A DNA stretch of 43,704 nt from positions 1 to 43,704 of the forward strand of contig NZ_JACSMA010000008.1 in the NCBI RefSeq assembly GCF_018618415.1, in the 5' to 3' direction. Within the stretch, counting starts at the first letter, position 1. Each line of letters starts with the position of its first letter. Source of the stretch: Exiguobacterium sp. s146 (GTDB lineage Bacteria > Bacillota > Bacilli > Exiguobacteriales > Exiguobacteriaceae). The position numbers and the translations under genes are program-made. Below, piece by piece: positions 18,601 through 29,606 of this stretch. A model generated the notes under the pieces. The model had not been told where the DNA came from. It made no database searches and was given only the letters and a program-made list of their open reading frames with translations.

Positions 18601-20012
18601 AATCCCTTCTCCTTCGCTTCATCCCAGAGCCGATCCATCTCTTCAAGCGTCATCTCTCCTAGGGAGCCGTTCGCTTCAATGTATTCGAATCGTCTCTTAA
18701 ATTTTTGGTTGGTCCGTTCGAGCGCCTGCTCGGCGTTCAACTTGAAATAGCGCGCCACGTTGACGACCGAGAAGAGGACATCGCCAAGTTCTCGCTCATC
18801 TTCAGGCTGACTTCTCCACTCTTGGAGTTCTTCTTCCAATTTCTCGAACGCACCTTGAACATCGTCCCATTCGAAACCGACTTGCGCAGCTTTCTTCTGC
18901 AACTGCTCGGCCCGCATCAACCCAGGTTGCGTCATGAGAACACCATCTAGCTGCGATTTTCTCTTTTCCCCTTTTTCCACTTGTTTAATCGCATTCCAAT
19001 TCGTCACGACATCATCGGCGTCCGAAACGGTCACATCGCCGAACACGTGCGGGTGACGACGGACCATCTTCTCGCTAATCGAACCGATGACATCCCGAAT
19101 ATCGAAATAGCCTTCGTCCGCTCCGATTTGGGCGTGGAGCATGACTTGGAGCAACACATCACCGAGCTCTTCGACGATTGCGTCATCATCTTCCGTATCG
19201 ATTGCTTCAATCAACTCGTACGCTTCTTCAAGTAAGTATTTGCGAAGCGATTCATGTGTCTGCTTCCGGTCCCACGGACAGCCGCCCGGGCCGCGGAGCG
19301 TCGCGATGATGTGCTTCAACGTCGAAAATTCGCGCGCCAACTGCGCCTCATCTGTCAACGGCGGTACGTAGAGCGTCGTCAAGTTGTCGACTTCTGCCAC
19401 GCGGTCCATCTCGTAGAGCGGGATTTCGCTGACCCGCTCGCGTTTCGTCCCGGCGGCCGTCACGAGTTTGACGATATGTTCATCCGGATATCGTTCCATC
19501 AATTGGACTTTCACGTCCCCGGCCACGAACCCGTCATACACTTGGCCGATCAAGACGTGTTGGGTCACTTGAATCCGCTCGACATCGAGTGCCGTCGCAT
19601 CAAGCAATTGAAAGCCGTTAATCGGATCGATGCGGAGGGCTTGGAACATGGCGTCCAAAAAGCTCTGACCGCCGAGGAACGTGACGTCCGCGCCTTGTTC
19701 GACGAGCAGTTCCACCGTCCGCTCTGCGACGAACGGATGACCCGGTACGGCATACGTGATGGCCAGCTCTTCACTTTTTTCGAGCAACGTCTCAACGATT
19801 TGTCGATAGACTTCCTCGAACGTGTCACTCGCTTCGTAAATCGCATCAAACGATTCGAACGTCACGCCTTCCGCCTCAAGCTCGCTGACGACAGGATGTT
19901 CTTTCGTACGCAACCAAACGAGCGGTTGCTGTTTCAAATGACGATAGACGCCGAGCGGTAATTGTTCAAGTTCGCCAGACCCAAGGCCGACGACCGTAAT
20001 TCCGTAACTCAT
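18597..20012 (-). CDS. yabN: YabN: tetrapyrrole-methylase domain fused to MazG pyrophosphohydrolase
   Basis: A two-domain protein of 471 residues. The first ~220 residues match the SAM-dependent tetrapyrrole (corrin/porphyrin) methylase fold, starting YGITVVGLGSGELEQLPLG. From about 245 the MazG domain follows with GGCPWDRKQTHESL, the metal-binding EEAYELIEAI helix and EELGDVLLQVMLHAQ. MazG hydrolyses nucleoside triphosphates to monophosphates and may remove abnormal or alarmone-related nucleotides; the role of the methylase half is unknown. Normal length for Bacillales YabN. It is separated from the upstream flippase gene by one base. Confidence 0.94.
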   Translation of the reverse strand: MSYGITVVGLGSGELEQLPLGVYRHLKQQPLVWLRTKEHPVVSELEAEGVTFESFDAIYEASDTFEEVYRQIVETLLEKSEELAITYAVPGHPFVAERTVELLVEQGADVTFLGGQSFLDAMFQALRIDPINGFQLLDATALDVERIQVTQHVLIGQVYDGFVAGDVKVQLMERYPDEHIVKLVTAAGTKRERVSEIPLYEMDRVAEVDNLTTLYVPPLTDEAQLAREFSTLKHIIATLRGPGGCPWDRKQTHESLRKYLLEEAYELIEAIDTEDDDAIVEELGDVLLQVMLHAQIGADEGYFDIRDVIGSISEKMVRRHPHVFGDVTVSDADDVVTNWNAIKQVEKGEKRKSQLDGVLMTQPGLMRAEQLQKKAAQVGFEWDDVQGAFEKLEEELQEWRSQPEDERELGDVLFSVVNVARYFKLNAEQALERTNQKFKRRFEYIEANGSLGEMTLEEMDRLWDEAKEKGL

Positions 20013-20013
20013 A

Positions 20014-21561
20014 TCAGTTCTCCTTTTTCTCTAGCAGATTGATGAGACGACCTCCGAACGGGATCATCTCCCACTCGTCCGTCGTCAAAATTTGTTCTTT
20101 CCATAACCGCCAGACGTAACTGCCGGCCCCGAGCACGAGCATGAACCCGAGCCAGACGAGGGCATCGAGACGATGCGTCAACCCATCGAGCGCCACCACA
20201 TTCAAACCGAGCAAGATGACGCCCATCGGCGCCACCGTTTTGACGAGACGTCCGTAATGTCGAAACCGGAGCCTGCCGAGCGCGATGATTTGATCGAGCC
20301 GATTGAAATTGAAGGCGGCCATCGCCAAAAAGGCAAGTGATGTCCCGAGGGCAGCCCCGGCGATGCCAAAGGAAGGAACGAGCCACAAATTGCTGCCGAG
20401 CTTCACAACGATGGCGAGAACCATGCCGACAGCGGCCGTGCGTTCCCGGTCAATCGCCTGTAGACACGTCATGCTCGCCACGGCGAGCGACGCGGCGAAC
20501 GTGCTCGTCGAGAGCAGGATGAGCGCCTTCGTCCCATCCGCATTTTCGAACAGTGCGATATTCAACGGGAGCATGACGCCCATCAAGCCGATCGTCGCTG
20601 CAGCAGCGACCGTCGTCGTCACACGAATCATCGAACTGAGACCGGAAGCGGTCGCATCGATACGACCGGCTCGGTAATGCCGCACTAAGTTCGGGACGTT
20701 TGCCATTCCGAGCGCCGTCGTGAAGAGAATCGCGAATTGAACGAGCGGATAGCCCCGATCAAACACACCTTTTCCGACTTTGGCCGCGTAATCCCCGCCC
20801 ATAAGATTGACAATCGTGAACGAGTCTACGAGTTGCATCCATAAAATCCCGAGCGAGGCGAAACCGACGGCAAATCCCGTCGTCACTAAGATTCGAAAGA
20901 CCGACCGCAACGTCGCGGGTTGTACCGGCACGAGCCGTAGCTGCTTCGCCCACAGCGACAAGATGATGATGGCGATGACACCTCCGACGAGCGCCGCCCC
21001 ATATGCGTATCGACTGAGCGTATAAGCGTCTTGGCCGTAACGCACGCCAATCAACAAGGCGACGAGTAAAACCGTGACGCGAACGAGGTTTTCGAGCACT
21101 TGAGAAATCGCACTCGGCCGCAAGTCATCGACGGACTGAAACGAACCGCGGAGCACGGCCAAAGCCGGCATGAGTAAATAACTCAGGCTGATCACGCGGA
21201 GCGTCGGTGCGAGTTCCATGTCCCCGAGGAGGCGGGCGATGACCGGTGCCAACATCCACATCGTGACGACAAGGATGACGGCCAGACCGAGCAAGGCATA
21301 AAAACTGCCCCATAGCACTTCGAGCTTTCGCCGCGGTCCTTGGGCTCCTACCCCAATTTTCGCAATCACGACCGGCATCGCATACATGCCGAGCGAGGCG
21401 ACGATCGCAGCAAACGGATATACCGTCTGATAGGCATACAACCCGAAGTCGCCGGCGATATTTTGGTAAGGCACGCGGTAAGCGAAACTGATGAATTTGG
21501 ACAGATAGCCTGCGAGCGCAAATAAGACGACGCCGGTCGCAAACTTACTTGGCGACCGCAT
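20014..21561 (-). CDS. MOP-superfamily lipid/polysaccharide flippase (SpoVB/YabM family)
   Basis: Polytopic membrane protein of 515 residues with hydrophobic stretches throughout, about 14 membrane segments predicted by eye, and the family N terminus KFATGVVLFALAGYLSKF. Relatives (SpoVB, Amj/MurJ-type and YabM) export lipid-linked wall or polysaccharide precursors; YabM itself is not assigned a firm substrate. The ATG lies inside the end of mfd (17-base overlap), so it is the next gene of the mfd operon. In Bacillus spoVT stands between the two; here it is absent. Confidence 0.88.
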   Translation of the reverse strand: MRSPSKFATGVVLFALAGYLSKFISFAYRVPYQNIAGDFGLYAYQTVYPFAAIVASLGMYAMPVVIAKIGVGAQGPRRKLEVLWGSFYALLGLAVILVVTMWMLAPVIARLLGDMELAPTLRVISLSYLLMPALAVLRGSFQSVDDLRPSAISQVLENLVRVTVLLVALLIGVRYGQDAYTLSRYAYGAALVGGVIAIIILSLWAKQLRLVPVQPATLRSVFRILVTTGFAVGFASLGILWMQLVDSFTIVNLMGGDYAAKVGKGVFDRGYPLVQFAILFTTALGMANVPNLVRHYRAGRIDATASGLSSMIRVTTTVAAAATIGLMGVMLPLNIALFENADGTKALILLSTSTFAASLAVASMTCLQAIDRERTAAVGMVLAIVVKLGSNLWLVPSFGIAGAALGTSLAFLAMAAFNFNRLDQIIALGRLRFRHYGRLVKTVAPMGVILLGLNVVALDGLTHRLDALVWLGFMLVLGAGSYVWRLWKEQILTTDEWEMIPFGGRLINLLEKKEN

Positions 21562-24500
21562 GCGCCAACCTCTTCACGAGCTCCTCAAGCACCGTATCGG
21601 CATCGTTCAACAGTTCGACGACCGGCATCCGGCCGCTGAGCGACAATTTGAGAGCCCCGTTGTCTTGTCCGACACCGAGTTTCCGACCGAGCGGCATCGT
21701 CCACTCCATGAATGACGGCACGTCGAGCGCCGTCGTCGATTCGAGCGACAACACCATCTCGATGCGGCCCGGCGACTGTTTGATGCGCGCCACTTTCGCC
21801 ATCTCGCCATAGATGCGCAGACGCGTCAGTTGGATAAGGAGCGCGACCGGTTCCGGGAATTCGCCGAACCGTTCAATCAGCTCATCCTGAAGGGCGAACA
21901 GCGCCTCTGGCGTATCGACATATTTGAAGCGTTTGTACATCTCGATTTTTAATTCGCTGTCTGATAAATAGTCGTCCGGAATGTACGCGTCCGCTTGGAA
22001 CGAGATTTCCGGTTTGAAGACGACTTGTTTCGCCTGTCCGCGCATCCGGTCTTTCCGTTCCTCGATGGCTTCGGACAACATCTGTGAGTAGAGATCGAAT
22101 CCGACCGAGTCGATGAACCCGGACTGTTGGGCTCCGAGCAAATTCCCGGCGCCGCGAATCGATAAGTCGCGCATCGCGATCTTGAATCCGCTCCCGAGCT
22201 CCGTGAACTCTTTGATAGCCTGTAGCCGGCTCTCCGCGACCTCGGTCAAGCGCTTGTCTTTCCGATACGTGAAGTAGGCGTAGGCGATCCGGTTGGAACG
22301 CCCGACACGACCGCGCAGCTGATACAGCTGGGACAGCCCCATCTTGTCCGCGTCATGAACGATGAGCGTATTCACGTTCGGGATATCGATGCCGGTCTCG
22401 ATAATCGTCGTCGAGACGAGCACGTCCGCCTCCCCTTCGAGGAAACTGATGAGCTGGCTCTCGAGTTCGGTCTCGGTCATCCGACCGTGTGCCGTCGCAA
22501 TGCGTGCTTCCGGCAACAAAGCGCGAATCTCTTCGGCTTTCCGTTCGATGCCTTCGACGCGGTTATAGAGGAAGAACGCCTGCCCGCCGCGAGCGAGCTC
22601 ACGCTCAAGCGCTTCCCGCAAGACGATGCCATCGTATTCCATTACATACGTCTGCACCGGATAGCGGTTCTCCGGCGGTGTCTCGAGGACCGACAAGTCA
22701 CGGATCCCAATCATCGACATATGGAGCGTCCGCGGAATCGGTGTCGCCGTCAGCGTCAAGACGTCGATATTCGTCTTCAACTGCTTGAGCCGCTCCTTAT
22801 GCTTGACCCCGAACCGCTGCTCTTCATCGATGATGACGAGACCGAGGTCGGCGAACGTCACGTCTTTCGACAAGACGCGATGCGTCCCGACGACGACGTC
22901 AATCGTTCCTTCCTTCAAGCCTTTCTTCGTCGCGGCCATCTCGCTTTTCGAGCGGAAGCGGCTCATGACGGAGACGTTGATCGGGAATTCACTGAACCGT
23001 TCGAGCATCGTCTCGTAATGTTGTTGGGCGAGCACGGTCGTCGGGACGAGGAACGCGACTTGCTTGCCGGCGAGCACGGCTTTGAACGCGGCTCGAATCG
23101 CCACTTCCGTCTTGCCGTAACCGACGTCGCCGCAAAGGAGACGGTCCATCGGCCGTGACCGTTCCATGTCCGCTTTAATCTCGGCAATCGAGCGGACCTG
23201 GTCTTCTGTCTCTGCGTACGGGAACGAGCTTTCGAACTGGCTCATCTCTTCGTCATCACCTGGGAACGCATACCCGACGGACGCTTCACGCGCCGCATAC
23301 AGCTTAATCAGTTCGTCGGCGATGTCTTCAACCGATTTGGCGACTTTTGATTTGACCTTCTTCCACTCGGTCCCACCGAGTTTATAAATCTTTGGCTCTT
23401 TGCCTTCGGCCCCGACATACTTTTGAACGAGATCGATTTGATCGACAGGGACGTACAAGGCATCATCACCGGCGTAGACGAGATGTAAGTAATCTTGGTG
23501 AATGCCGCCGACTTCAATCGTTTTGATACCGAGGTACTTTCCGATCCCGTGATGGATATGGACGACGTGGTCGTTCGGCTTCAATTCTTGATAACTTTTA
23601 ATCCGTTCGGCGTTCGTCAAATTCTTCATCTGTCGTTTCCGCTTTGTGACGCGTTTGAACAGCTCTGCTTCGGAGACGACGACGAGACGGCTCGTCGAGA
23701 GTTCAAAGCCGCCTTCGATTTGTCCGATCATGACATGGACGTGACGCGGCAACAGCTCCCCGTCCACATTGGTGAACGTGGACGAGATGCCATAATCGTC
23801 AAGCAGCGCCACGACTTTATCGGCCCGGGTTTGATCGCCTGCTAAAAAGACGATGCGATGGTCACCTTGTTGCCACCGCTCGACTTCTTGTTTCAACAAG
23901 TGCATCTGGCCATGGAACGCCGGGAGCGGGCGACAACTGAGGTGCACCGTGTTCGTCTCCGGAATCCCCGACCGTCGTGACGGCAACAGGGAGAACGCGA
24001 CTTGTTTCAACGTGCGGAACACTTTATGCATCGGGACGGCTAACGTGTAATTGCTGACCGATTCACCGCGTTCGATGAGCGACGAGAACCATTCCGCTTC
24101 CTCGCGGTCTTGCACGTCGGCAGCATCTTCAATCCGTGCCACTTCATCTAACATTAAGACCGCTTCCGGCCCGACGTAATCGAGGAGTGTCGAGCTATAA
24201 AGGAGCGGTGTGTACTTTCCAAGTTTTTCAGGAGCCTCGCCTCGACCGAACTGCTCGATGTCGCGAGCAATTCCATCCTCGAGTGCCTGACGAATCGTCT
24301 CGGTCTCGATTAGCGAGAGCGTCCGCTCGTATTGACGTCCAAGTGCCTCTCCAGCTTTTTTCAAAAGCTCGGGTGAGGCGACGAATTCTGTTGCCGGTGG
24401 AATAATCGCCTCGCCGACGACACCTAATGAGCGCTGCGTCTCGGCGTCGAATGTGAATACCGAATCGACTTCGGTGTCGAACAAATCGATGCGATACGGC

Positions 24501-25069
24501 CGCGCCGCCGTGAGCGGATAGACGTCTAAAATACTACCCCGCACAGAAAATTCACCCGGTGCGGTCACGGTGGCCGTCCGTTCATACCCGAGCGTGATAA
24601 GCGTCTCGGCAAACGGCTTTAAATCGAGCTCTTGTCCAGGTTTGATGAGATGGTGGCTCGTCTGCCAGTCTGACGGGTTCGGGATATAACGGCGCAAACC
24701 ACCGAGCGGCACGACAAGGACGCCTCCCGTTTCGTCAAGGAGACGTGTCCGCGCCTCAATCCGAGCGGCAAGCAATTCCGGACTCGATGTGAGGGAGAGT
24801 TCACCCGCGAGCGTCTCGTCAATCGGATAAAGCAATGTTTTGCTCGGTCCAATGAGCGACTCGAGTTGATCGTACATTTTCTGGGCTTGATACATGTTAT
24901 GTGTGACGACGACGAGGCGCCTTGACGAATTCTTTGCCAATCCCGCCAATACAAGCGCCTTGGCACTCGTCGTCAACCCCGTGACGAGTTGACGATCGAC
25001 TTTTGGCAACCGCTCCCGAATCACGTTCGTCTCTGGTAACGTCACCATGAATTTCTCTAGAGCATTCAT
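21545..25069 (-). CDS. mfd: transcription-repair coupling factor Mfd
   Basis: Large translocase (1174 residues) that removes RNA polymerase stalled at DNA damage and recruits UvrA. Order of domains: UvrB-like N terminus, RNA-polymerase interaction (CarD-like) region beginning near ELKPNDHVVHIHHGIGKY (about 490), then superfamily 2 helicase with GDVGYGKTE (near 640) and DEEQRFGVKH, and a C-terminal regulatory domain. Length matches the family. The RBS GGAGG precedes the ATG. A terminator-like hairpin over the pth stop codon ends about 20 bases before this RBS. Confidence 0.97.
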   Translation of the reverse strand: MNALEKFMVTLPETNVIRERLPKVDRQLVTGLTTSAKALVLAGLAKNSSRRLVVVTHNMYQAQKMYDQLESLIGPSKTLLYPIDETLAGELSLTSSPELLAARIEARTRLLDETGGVLVVPLGGLRRYIPNPSDWQTSHHLIKPGQELDLKPFAETLITLGYERTATVTAPGEFSVRGSILDVYPLTAARPYRIDLFDTEVDSVFTFDAETQRSLGVVGEAIIPPATEFVASPELLKKAGEALGRQYERTLSLIETETIRQALEDGIARDIEQFGRGEAPEKLGKYTPLLYSSTLLDYVGPEAVLMLDEVARIEDAADVQDREEAEWFSSLIERGESVSNYTLAVPMHKVFRTLKQVAFSLLPSRRSGIPETNTVHLSCRPLPAFHGQMHLLKQEVERWQQGDHRIVFLAGDQTRADKVVALLDDYGISSTFTNVDGELLPRHVHVMIGQIEGGFELSTSRLVVVSEAELFKRVTKRKRQMKNLTNAERIKSYQELKPNDHVVHIHHGIGKYLGIKTIEVGGIHQDYLHLVYAGDDALYVPVDQIDLVQKYVGAEGKEPKIYKLGGTEWKKVKSKVAKSVEDIADELIKLYAAREASVGYAFPGDDEEMSQFESSFPYAETEDQVRSIAEIKADMERSRPMDRLLCGDVGYGKTEVAIRAAFKAVLAGKQVAFLVPTTVLAQQHYETMLERFSEFPINVSVMSRFRSKSEMAATKKGLKEGTIDVVVGTHRVLSKDVTFADLGLVIIDEEQRFGVKHKERLKQLKTNIDVLTLTATPIPRTLHMSMIGIRDLSVLETPPENRYPVQTYVMEYDGIVLREALERELARGGQAFFLYNRVEGIERKAEEIRALLPEARIATAHGRMTETELESQLISFLEGEADVLVSTTIIETGIDIPNVNTLIVHDADKMGLSQLYQLRGRVGRSNRIAYAYFTYRKDKRLTEVAESRLQAIKEFTELGSGFKIAMRDLSIRGAGNLLGAQQSGFIDSVGFDLYSQMLSEAIEERKDRMRGQAKQVVFKPEISFQADAYIPDDYLSDSELKIEMYKRFKYVDTPEALFALQDELIERFGEFPEPVALLIQLTRLRIYGEMAKVARIKQSPGRIEMVLSLESTTALDVPSFMEWTMPLGRKLGVGQDNGALKLSLSGRMPVVELLNDADTVLEELVKRLAHAVAK

Positions 25070-25090
25070 TTGTTTTCCTCCACCTCATAC

Positions 25091-25117
25091 GACAAAAAAG
25101 GGTACGTTGACCCTTTA
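25091..25117 (-). terminator. terminator-like hairpin between pth and mfd
   Basis: On the minus strand AAAGGGT pairs with ACCCTTT around a six-base loop, then TTTG; it overlaps the pth stop codon. The short stem suggests leaky termination, allowing mfd expression by read-through. Confidence 0.65.
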
Positions 25118-25672
25118 GTTATATCGATTCATGAGCGCAATCCATTCCGTGTCCACAAAATCGGTTGCGGCGGACACAGCTTGATCGAGCGTATCATTCA
25201 ATTCTGGCATGTCTTCCTTGCGATAGTTCATCAGCACCCAGTCGACCACTTTAATCGGTTGCGGCGGACGGCCGATTCCCAGTTTCAGACGTTTAAAGTC
25301 TTGTGTGCCCAAATGCTGAATCAATGACTTGATCCCGTTATGTCCGCCGGCACTGCCTTTCGGTCGGAACCGGAGTTTTCCTGGGACCATGTCCAAGTCA
25401 TCATAAATGACGAGCAAGTCGTCAATCTCAATCTTATAATAATCTAAAATCGGACGGACCGACTCGCCTGATAAATTCATATACGTGAGTGGTTTGACGA
25501 GGACGACACGTTCTCCATTGATTCTTCCCGTTCCAATCAATGCTTTAAACTTGGCTTCATCAAGTTTGATCCCATGTTTATCGGCTAGGCGATCAATCGC
25601 CAAAAATCCGACGTTGTGACGGGTCATCTCATACTTTTTGCCTGGATTCCCGAGGCCGACGATGCATTTCAT
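25115..25672 (-). CDS. pth: peptidyl-tRNA hydrolase
   Basis: Recycles peptidyl-tRNA released from ribosomes (SpoVC in B. subtilis). The 185-residue protein has the family start KCIVGLGNPG with Asn9 and the catalytic His19 in TRHNVGF. I start at the ATG at 25670-25672 because GGAGG lies six bases before it; a longer in-frame version would begin inside the prs terminator. Between prs and pth in Bacillus lies ctc (a L25-family gene) and after pth lies fin (yabK); neither is here. Confidence 0.96.
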   Translation of the reverse strand: MKCIVGLGNPGKKYEMTRHNVGFLAIDRLADKHGIKLDEAKFKALIGTGRINGERVVLVKPLTYMNLSGESVRPILDYYKIEIDDLLVIYDDLDMVPGKLRFRPKGSAGGHNGIKSLIQHLGTQDFKRLKLGIGRPPQPIKVVDWVLMNYRKEDMPELNDTLDQAVSAATDFVDTEWIALMNRYN

Positions 25673-25688
25673 CTTATTCCTCCTGAAC

Positions 25689-25725
25689 AAAAAAGCCCAA
25701 AGGCGAACGCCTTCGGGCCTCGTTT
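25689..25725 (-). terminator. strong terminator between prs and pth
   Basis: On the minus strand GCCCGAAGGCG pairs with CGCCTTTGGGC and is followed by TTTTTTG; a T run also exists on the other strand. It ends about 17 bases before the pth start codon and directly before its RBS. Confidence 0.92.
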
Positions 25726-25727
25726 TT

Positions 25728-26684
25728 TTAATCGAACAGCGTGCTCACCGATTTGTGCTCGTGGACGCGCATGATCGCTTCTCCAAGCAAACGGGCAACC
25801 GACATTTGCTTGATTTTGCTCGAACATTCGCGACCTTCTAAGTCGATCGTGTTCAAGACGACAAGTTCTTTGATTGACGAGTTGTCGATTCGTTCCATCG
25901 CCGGTCCAGACAATACCGGGTGTGTACACGAGGCGTACACTTCTTTTGCCCCCGCCTGAACGATGGCGTCAGCCGCAAGCGTGATCGTTCCAGCTGTATC
26001 GATGATGTCATCGATCAAGATGGCCGTCTTGCCTTCGACGCTGCCAACGATGTTCATGACTTCGGCCACGTTCGCTTCAGGACGACGCTTGTCGATGATG
26101 GCGATTGGAGCCTTCAAGCGCTCGGCAAGCTTACGGGCACGTGTGACGCCACCGTGGTCCGGTGAGACGACGACAATGTCTTTCGCTTTGAATTCTTCTG
26201 TCTCAAAATACGTCGAGATGAGTGGAACACCTAACAATTGGTCTACTGGGATATTGAAGAAACCTTGGATTTGAGCAGCGTGCAAGTCCATCGTGATTAA
26301 ACGTGTGGCACCTGCAACCGTCAATAGATCAGCGACAAGTTTCGCTGTGATCGGCTCACGCGAGCGCGCCTTGCGGTCTTGGCGGGCGTAGCCATAGTAA
26401 GGCATGACCACGTTAATCGTCCGAACCGATGCCCGTTTCAACGCATCGATCATGACGAGTAACTCCATGAGCGTCTCGTTCACCGGTGAGCTCGTCGATT
26501 GAATGATGTACACATCATCGCCTCGTACGCTCTCCTCGATGTTGATGTAAAGTTCTCCGTCGCTAAACCGCTTCACTTGGCAATCGCTGAGCGGGATACC
26601 AATTTCCTTGGCAATCTCTTCGGCGAGTGGGCGGTTTGAATTTAAGCTAAATAGGCGAATTTCACGTTCATATACAGTAGACAT
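25728..26684 (-). CDS. prs: ribose-phosphate pyrophosphokinase (PRPP synthetase)
   Basis: Makes PRPP from ribose 5-phosphate and ATP for purine, pyrimidine, histidine and NAD synthesis. The 318-residue protein contains the flexible-loop region [18 protein letters not shown] and the PRPP-binding [10 protein letters not shown]. Start has GGAGGAGAAT upstream. Located 45 bases after glmU with no terminator, so glmU-prs is one operon, which also matches the purine/PRPP theme with purR upstream. Confidence 0.97.
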   Translation of the reverse strand: MSTVYEREIRLFSLNSNRPLAEEIAKEIGIPLSDCQVKRFSDGELYINIEESVRGDDVYIIQSTSSPVNETLMELLVMIDALKRASVRTINVVMPYYGYARQDRKARSREPITAKLVADLLTVAGATRLITMDLHAAQIQGFFNIPVDQLLGVPLISTYFETEEFKAKDIVVVSPDHGGVTRARKLAERLKAPIAIIDKRRPEANVAEVMNIVGSVEGKTAILIDDIIDTAGTITLAADAIVQAGAKEVYASCTHPVLSGPAMERIDNSSIKELVVLNTIDLEGRECSSKIKQMSVARLLGEAIMRVHEHKSVSTLFD

Positions 26685-26729
26685 GTTTAGGATTCTCCTC
26701 CATCGTTTTCCATAATAATAGGCAGCAAC

Positions 26730-28103
<1,374 letters not shown>

Positions 28104-28171
28104 TCATATCGACTGTAATGTACTCAAATGTTCGGTTTTTTCTGCATTCAAACCTTATTTACACCGTATCT

Positions 28172-28200
28172 ACTATATCGAAACCATGACGCGGTTTCAA
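28172..28200 (-). promoter_or_regulatory. glmU-prs promoter
   Basis: On the minus strand TTGAAA (28195-28200), 17 bases, TATAGT (28172-28177), between the spoVG terminator and glmU, leaving a leader of about 80 bases. Confidence 0.8.
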
Positions 28201-28230
28201 CCGTTGTACCTATTCGTAACCAATGAAACG

Positions 28231-28263
28231 TAAAAAGGCAGCGGAAGGATCCCCATCCGCTGT
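28231..28263 (-). terminator. intrinsic terminator of spoVG
   Basis: On the minus strand CAGCGGA pairs with TCCGCTG over a 10-base loop and a CCTTTTT run follows, just after the spoVG stop. Confidence 0.8.
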
Positions 28264-28269
28264 CATCAG

Positions 28270-28569
28270 TTACTCGTTCATGGCATTATATTGGGCTTGC
28301 GTCTCGGCGATGGCGACGTCCTCTTGACCGTACGCCTCTAGAACGGCCGCCTCGACTTTCTGACGCATATCTCCGTTGATCGGGTGAGCAATGTCACGGA
28401 AAATCCCTTCTGGCGTCCGCTTGCTCGGCATCGCTACGAACAGACCGGTACTCCCTTCAATGATTCGAAGGTCGTGTACCACAAATTCGTGGTCGAGTGT
28501 AATGGAGGCCAGTGCCTTCATTCTACCTTCCGTCGCGACTTTGCGAATTTTTACGTCTGTGATCTGCAT
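28270..28569 (-). CDS. spoVG: SpoVG family RNA/DNA-binding regulator
   Basis: Small conserved nucleic-acid-binding protein, about 99 residues, beginning [24 protein letters not shown] and containing the [17 protein letters not shown] segment typical of SpoVG. In B. subtilis it acts in sporulation septum control, but non-sporulating Firmicutes such as Listeria and Staphylococcus keep it as a regulator. I start at the ATG at 28567-28569, at usual spacing from AAGGGGATG; an ATG three codons earlier sits on the RBS. In Bacillus yabJ lies between purR and spoVG; here it is absent. Confidence 0.93.
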   Translation of the reverse strand: MQITDVKIRKVATEGRMKALASITLDHEFVVHDLRIIEGSTGLFVAMPSKRTPEGIFRDIAHPINGDMRQKVEAAVLEAYGQEDVAIAETQAQYNAMNE

Positions 28570-28675
28570 GTTTCGCATCCCCTTTTCATCGTTGTCTGGA
28601 CCGTGGTGTACTTTCTAAAAGGCTGAGATGATTCCAAGCGAACCGATTGACTTCGTACGAATCTTATACCCTTTC

Positions 28676-28704
28676 ATCATAAAACGAAATCAATTTTTTG
28701 CCAA
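28676..28704 (-). promoter_or_regulatory. spoVG promoter (sigma-A type)
   Basis: On the minus strand TTGGCA (28699-28704), 17 bases, TATGAT (28676-28681), immediately after the purR stop. B. subtilis spoVG is known for a sigma-H promoter, but I see no clear AGGAWWW/GAAT pair here. Confidence 0.75.
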
Positions 28705-29529
28705 TCACTTTAAGAACTGTTCGACGTTTCCACGCGAAATCGTGACGAGCCCTTCATCCGAGTCGACGTTCGTCAATTTCATCAAACTGACGTATTCGCT
28801 CACCATTTTCTTCTCGGCGCCTTCTGCTTCCATGAGCACGCCGACACCGGCGAGGTTCGCCTCGAACTCGTTCAAGAGACTCATCATTCCACGAATCGTT
28901 CCGCCAGCTTTCATGAAATCGTCAATCAACAGCACGTTCGCACCGCGTGGCAAACTGCGACGCGCGAGCGCCATCGTGCGAATCGCCTTCGACGACCCGG
29001 ATACGTAGTTGATACTCACCGTCGAGCCTTCGGTGACACGGCTATCGGACCGGACGATGACGAATGGGACACCGAGTTGCTCGGCGACCGCATAGGCGAG
29101 CGGAATCCCTTTCGTCGCAATCGTCATGACGACATCGACTTTCCGATCGGCGAACACGGAGGCAAACACTTGTCCCATCGGCTTCACTTGACGCGGGTTA
29201 CCGAGCACGTCTGTCAAATAGAGATAGCCCCCTGGAAGCAGCCGTTCTGGCTTCGACAACTGGTCGCATAATCCATCGATCATCGAGAGCGACTTGTCTT
29301 TGCTCCATCCCGGGATGAACATGACGCCACCGGCCGCTCCCGGCACCGTGACCAGTTTCCCCGTGCCATCGTGGGCCAACATTTCACTGACGATGACCAA
29401 ATCTTCACTGATGGATGACTTGGCTGCTTTATAACGGCTCGAAAACATGGATAACGAGACGAGCTGGTGCGGATGGTCCAGCAAATAACGGGTCATATCG
29501 ACGAGACGACCACTTCTACGAATTTTCAT
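28705..29529 (-). CDS. purR: pur operon repressor PurR
   Basis: Transcription repressor of purine genes in Firmicutes; PRPP releases it from DNA. The 274-residue protein has an N-terminal winged-helix domain (about 1-75) and a C-terminal PRTase-like domain with the PRPP loop VLLIDDFMKAGGT (about 204-216). Start has AAGGGG upstream. A likely autoregulatory inverted repeat covers its promoter. Located next to glmU-prs, so repressor and PRPP producer are neighbours. Confidence 0.95.
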   Translation of the reverse strand: MKIRRSGRLVDMTRYLLDHPHQLVSLSMFSSRYKAAKSSISEDLVIVSEMLAHDGTGKLVTVPGAAGGVMFIPGWSKDKSLSMIDGLCDQLSKPERLLPGGYLYLTDVLGNPRQVKPMGQVFASVFADRKVDVVMTIATKGIPLAYAVAEQLGVPFVIVRSDSRVTEGSTVSINYVSGSSKAIRTMALARRSLPRGANVLLIDDFMKAGGTIRGMMSLLNEFEANLAGVGVLMEAEGAEKKMVSEYVSLMKLTNVDSDEGLVTISRGNVEQFLK

Positions 29530-29557
29530 ACGGATTCCCCTTCACTTCTTCAATAAT

Positions 29558-29598
29558 AGACGAATGTTCTAAACAGAATATATCACTCTCATTCGTCT
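29558..29598. promoter_or_regulatory. inverted repeat over the purR promoter, PurBox-like
   Basis: AGACGAATG (29558-29566) and CATTCGTCT (29590-29598) form perfect 9-bp arms 23 bases apart. Each arm with its flank shares the CGAA core and 8 to 9 of 13 positions with the B. subtilis PurBox consensus AWWWCCGAACWWT, in inverted orientation. One arm lies between -35 and -10 and the other downstream of the start site. Confidence 0.5.
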
Positions 29599-29606
29599 TT
29601 GTTCAA
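29577..29606 (-). promoter_or_regulatory. purR promoter
   Basis: On the minus strand TTGAAC (29601-29606), 18 bases, TATATT (29577-29582), overlapping the ispE stop codon region and flanked by the inverted repeat. Confidence 0.65.

Noticed and set aside
22355-23158. 267-codon plus-strand frame inside mfd
   Set aside because: Antisense shadow of the Mfd helicase domain; rich in Arg, His and Asp as expected for the reverse complement of real codons, with no family resemblance.
28579-28704. Sigma-H promoter for spoVG as in B. subtilis
   Set aside because: No AGGAWWW with GAAT at the right spacing was found; a clear sigma-A-type promoter is present instead.
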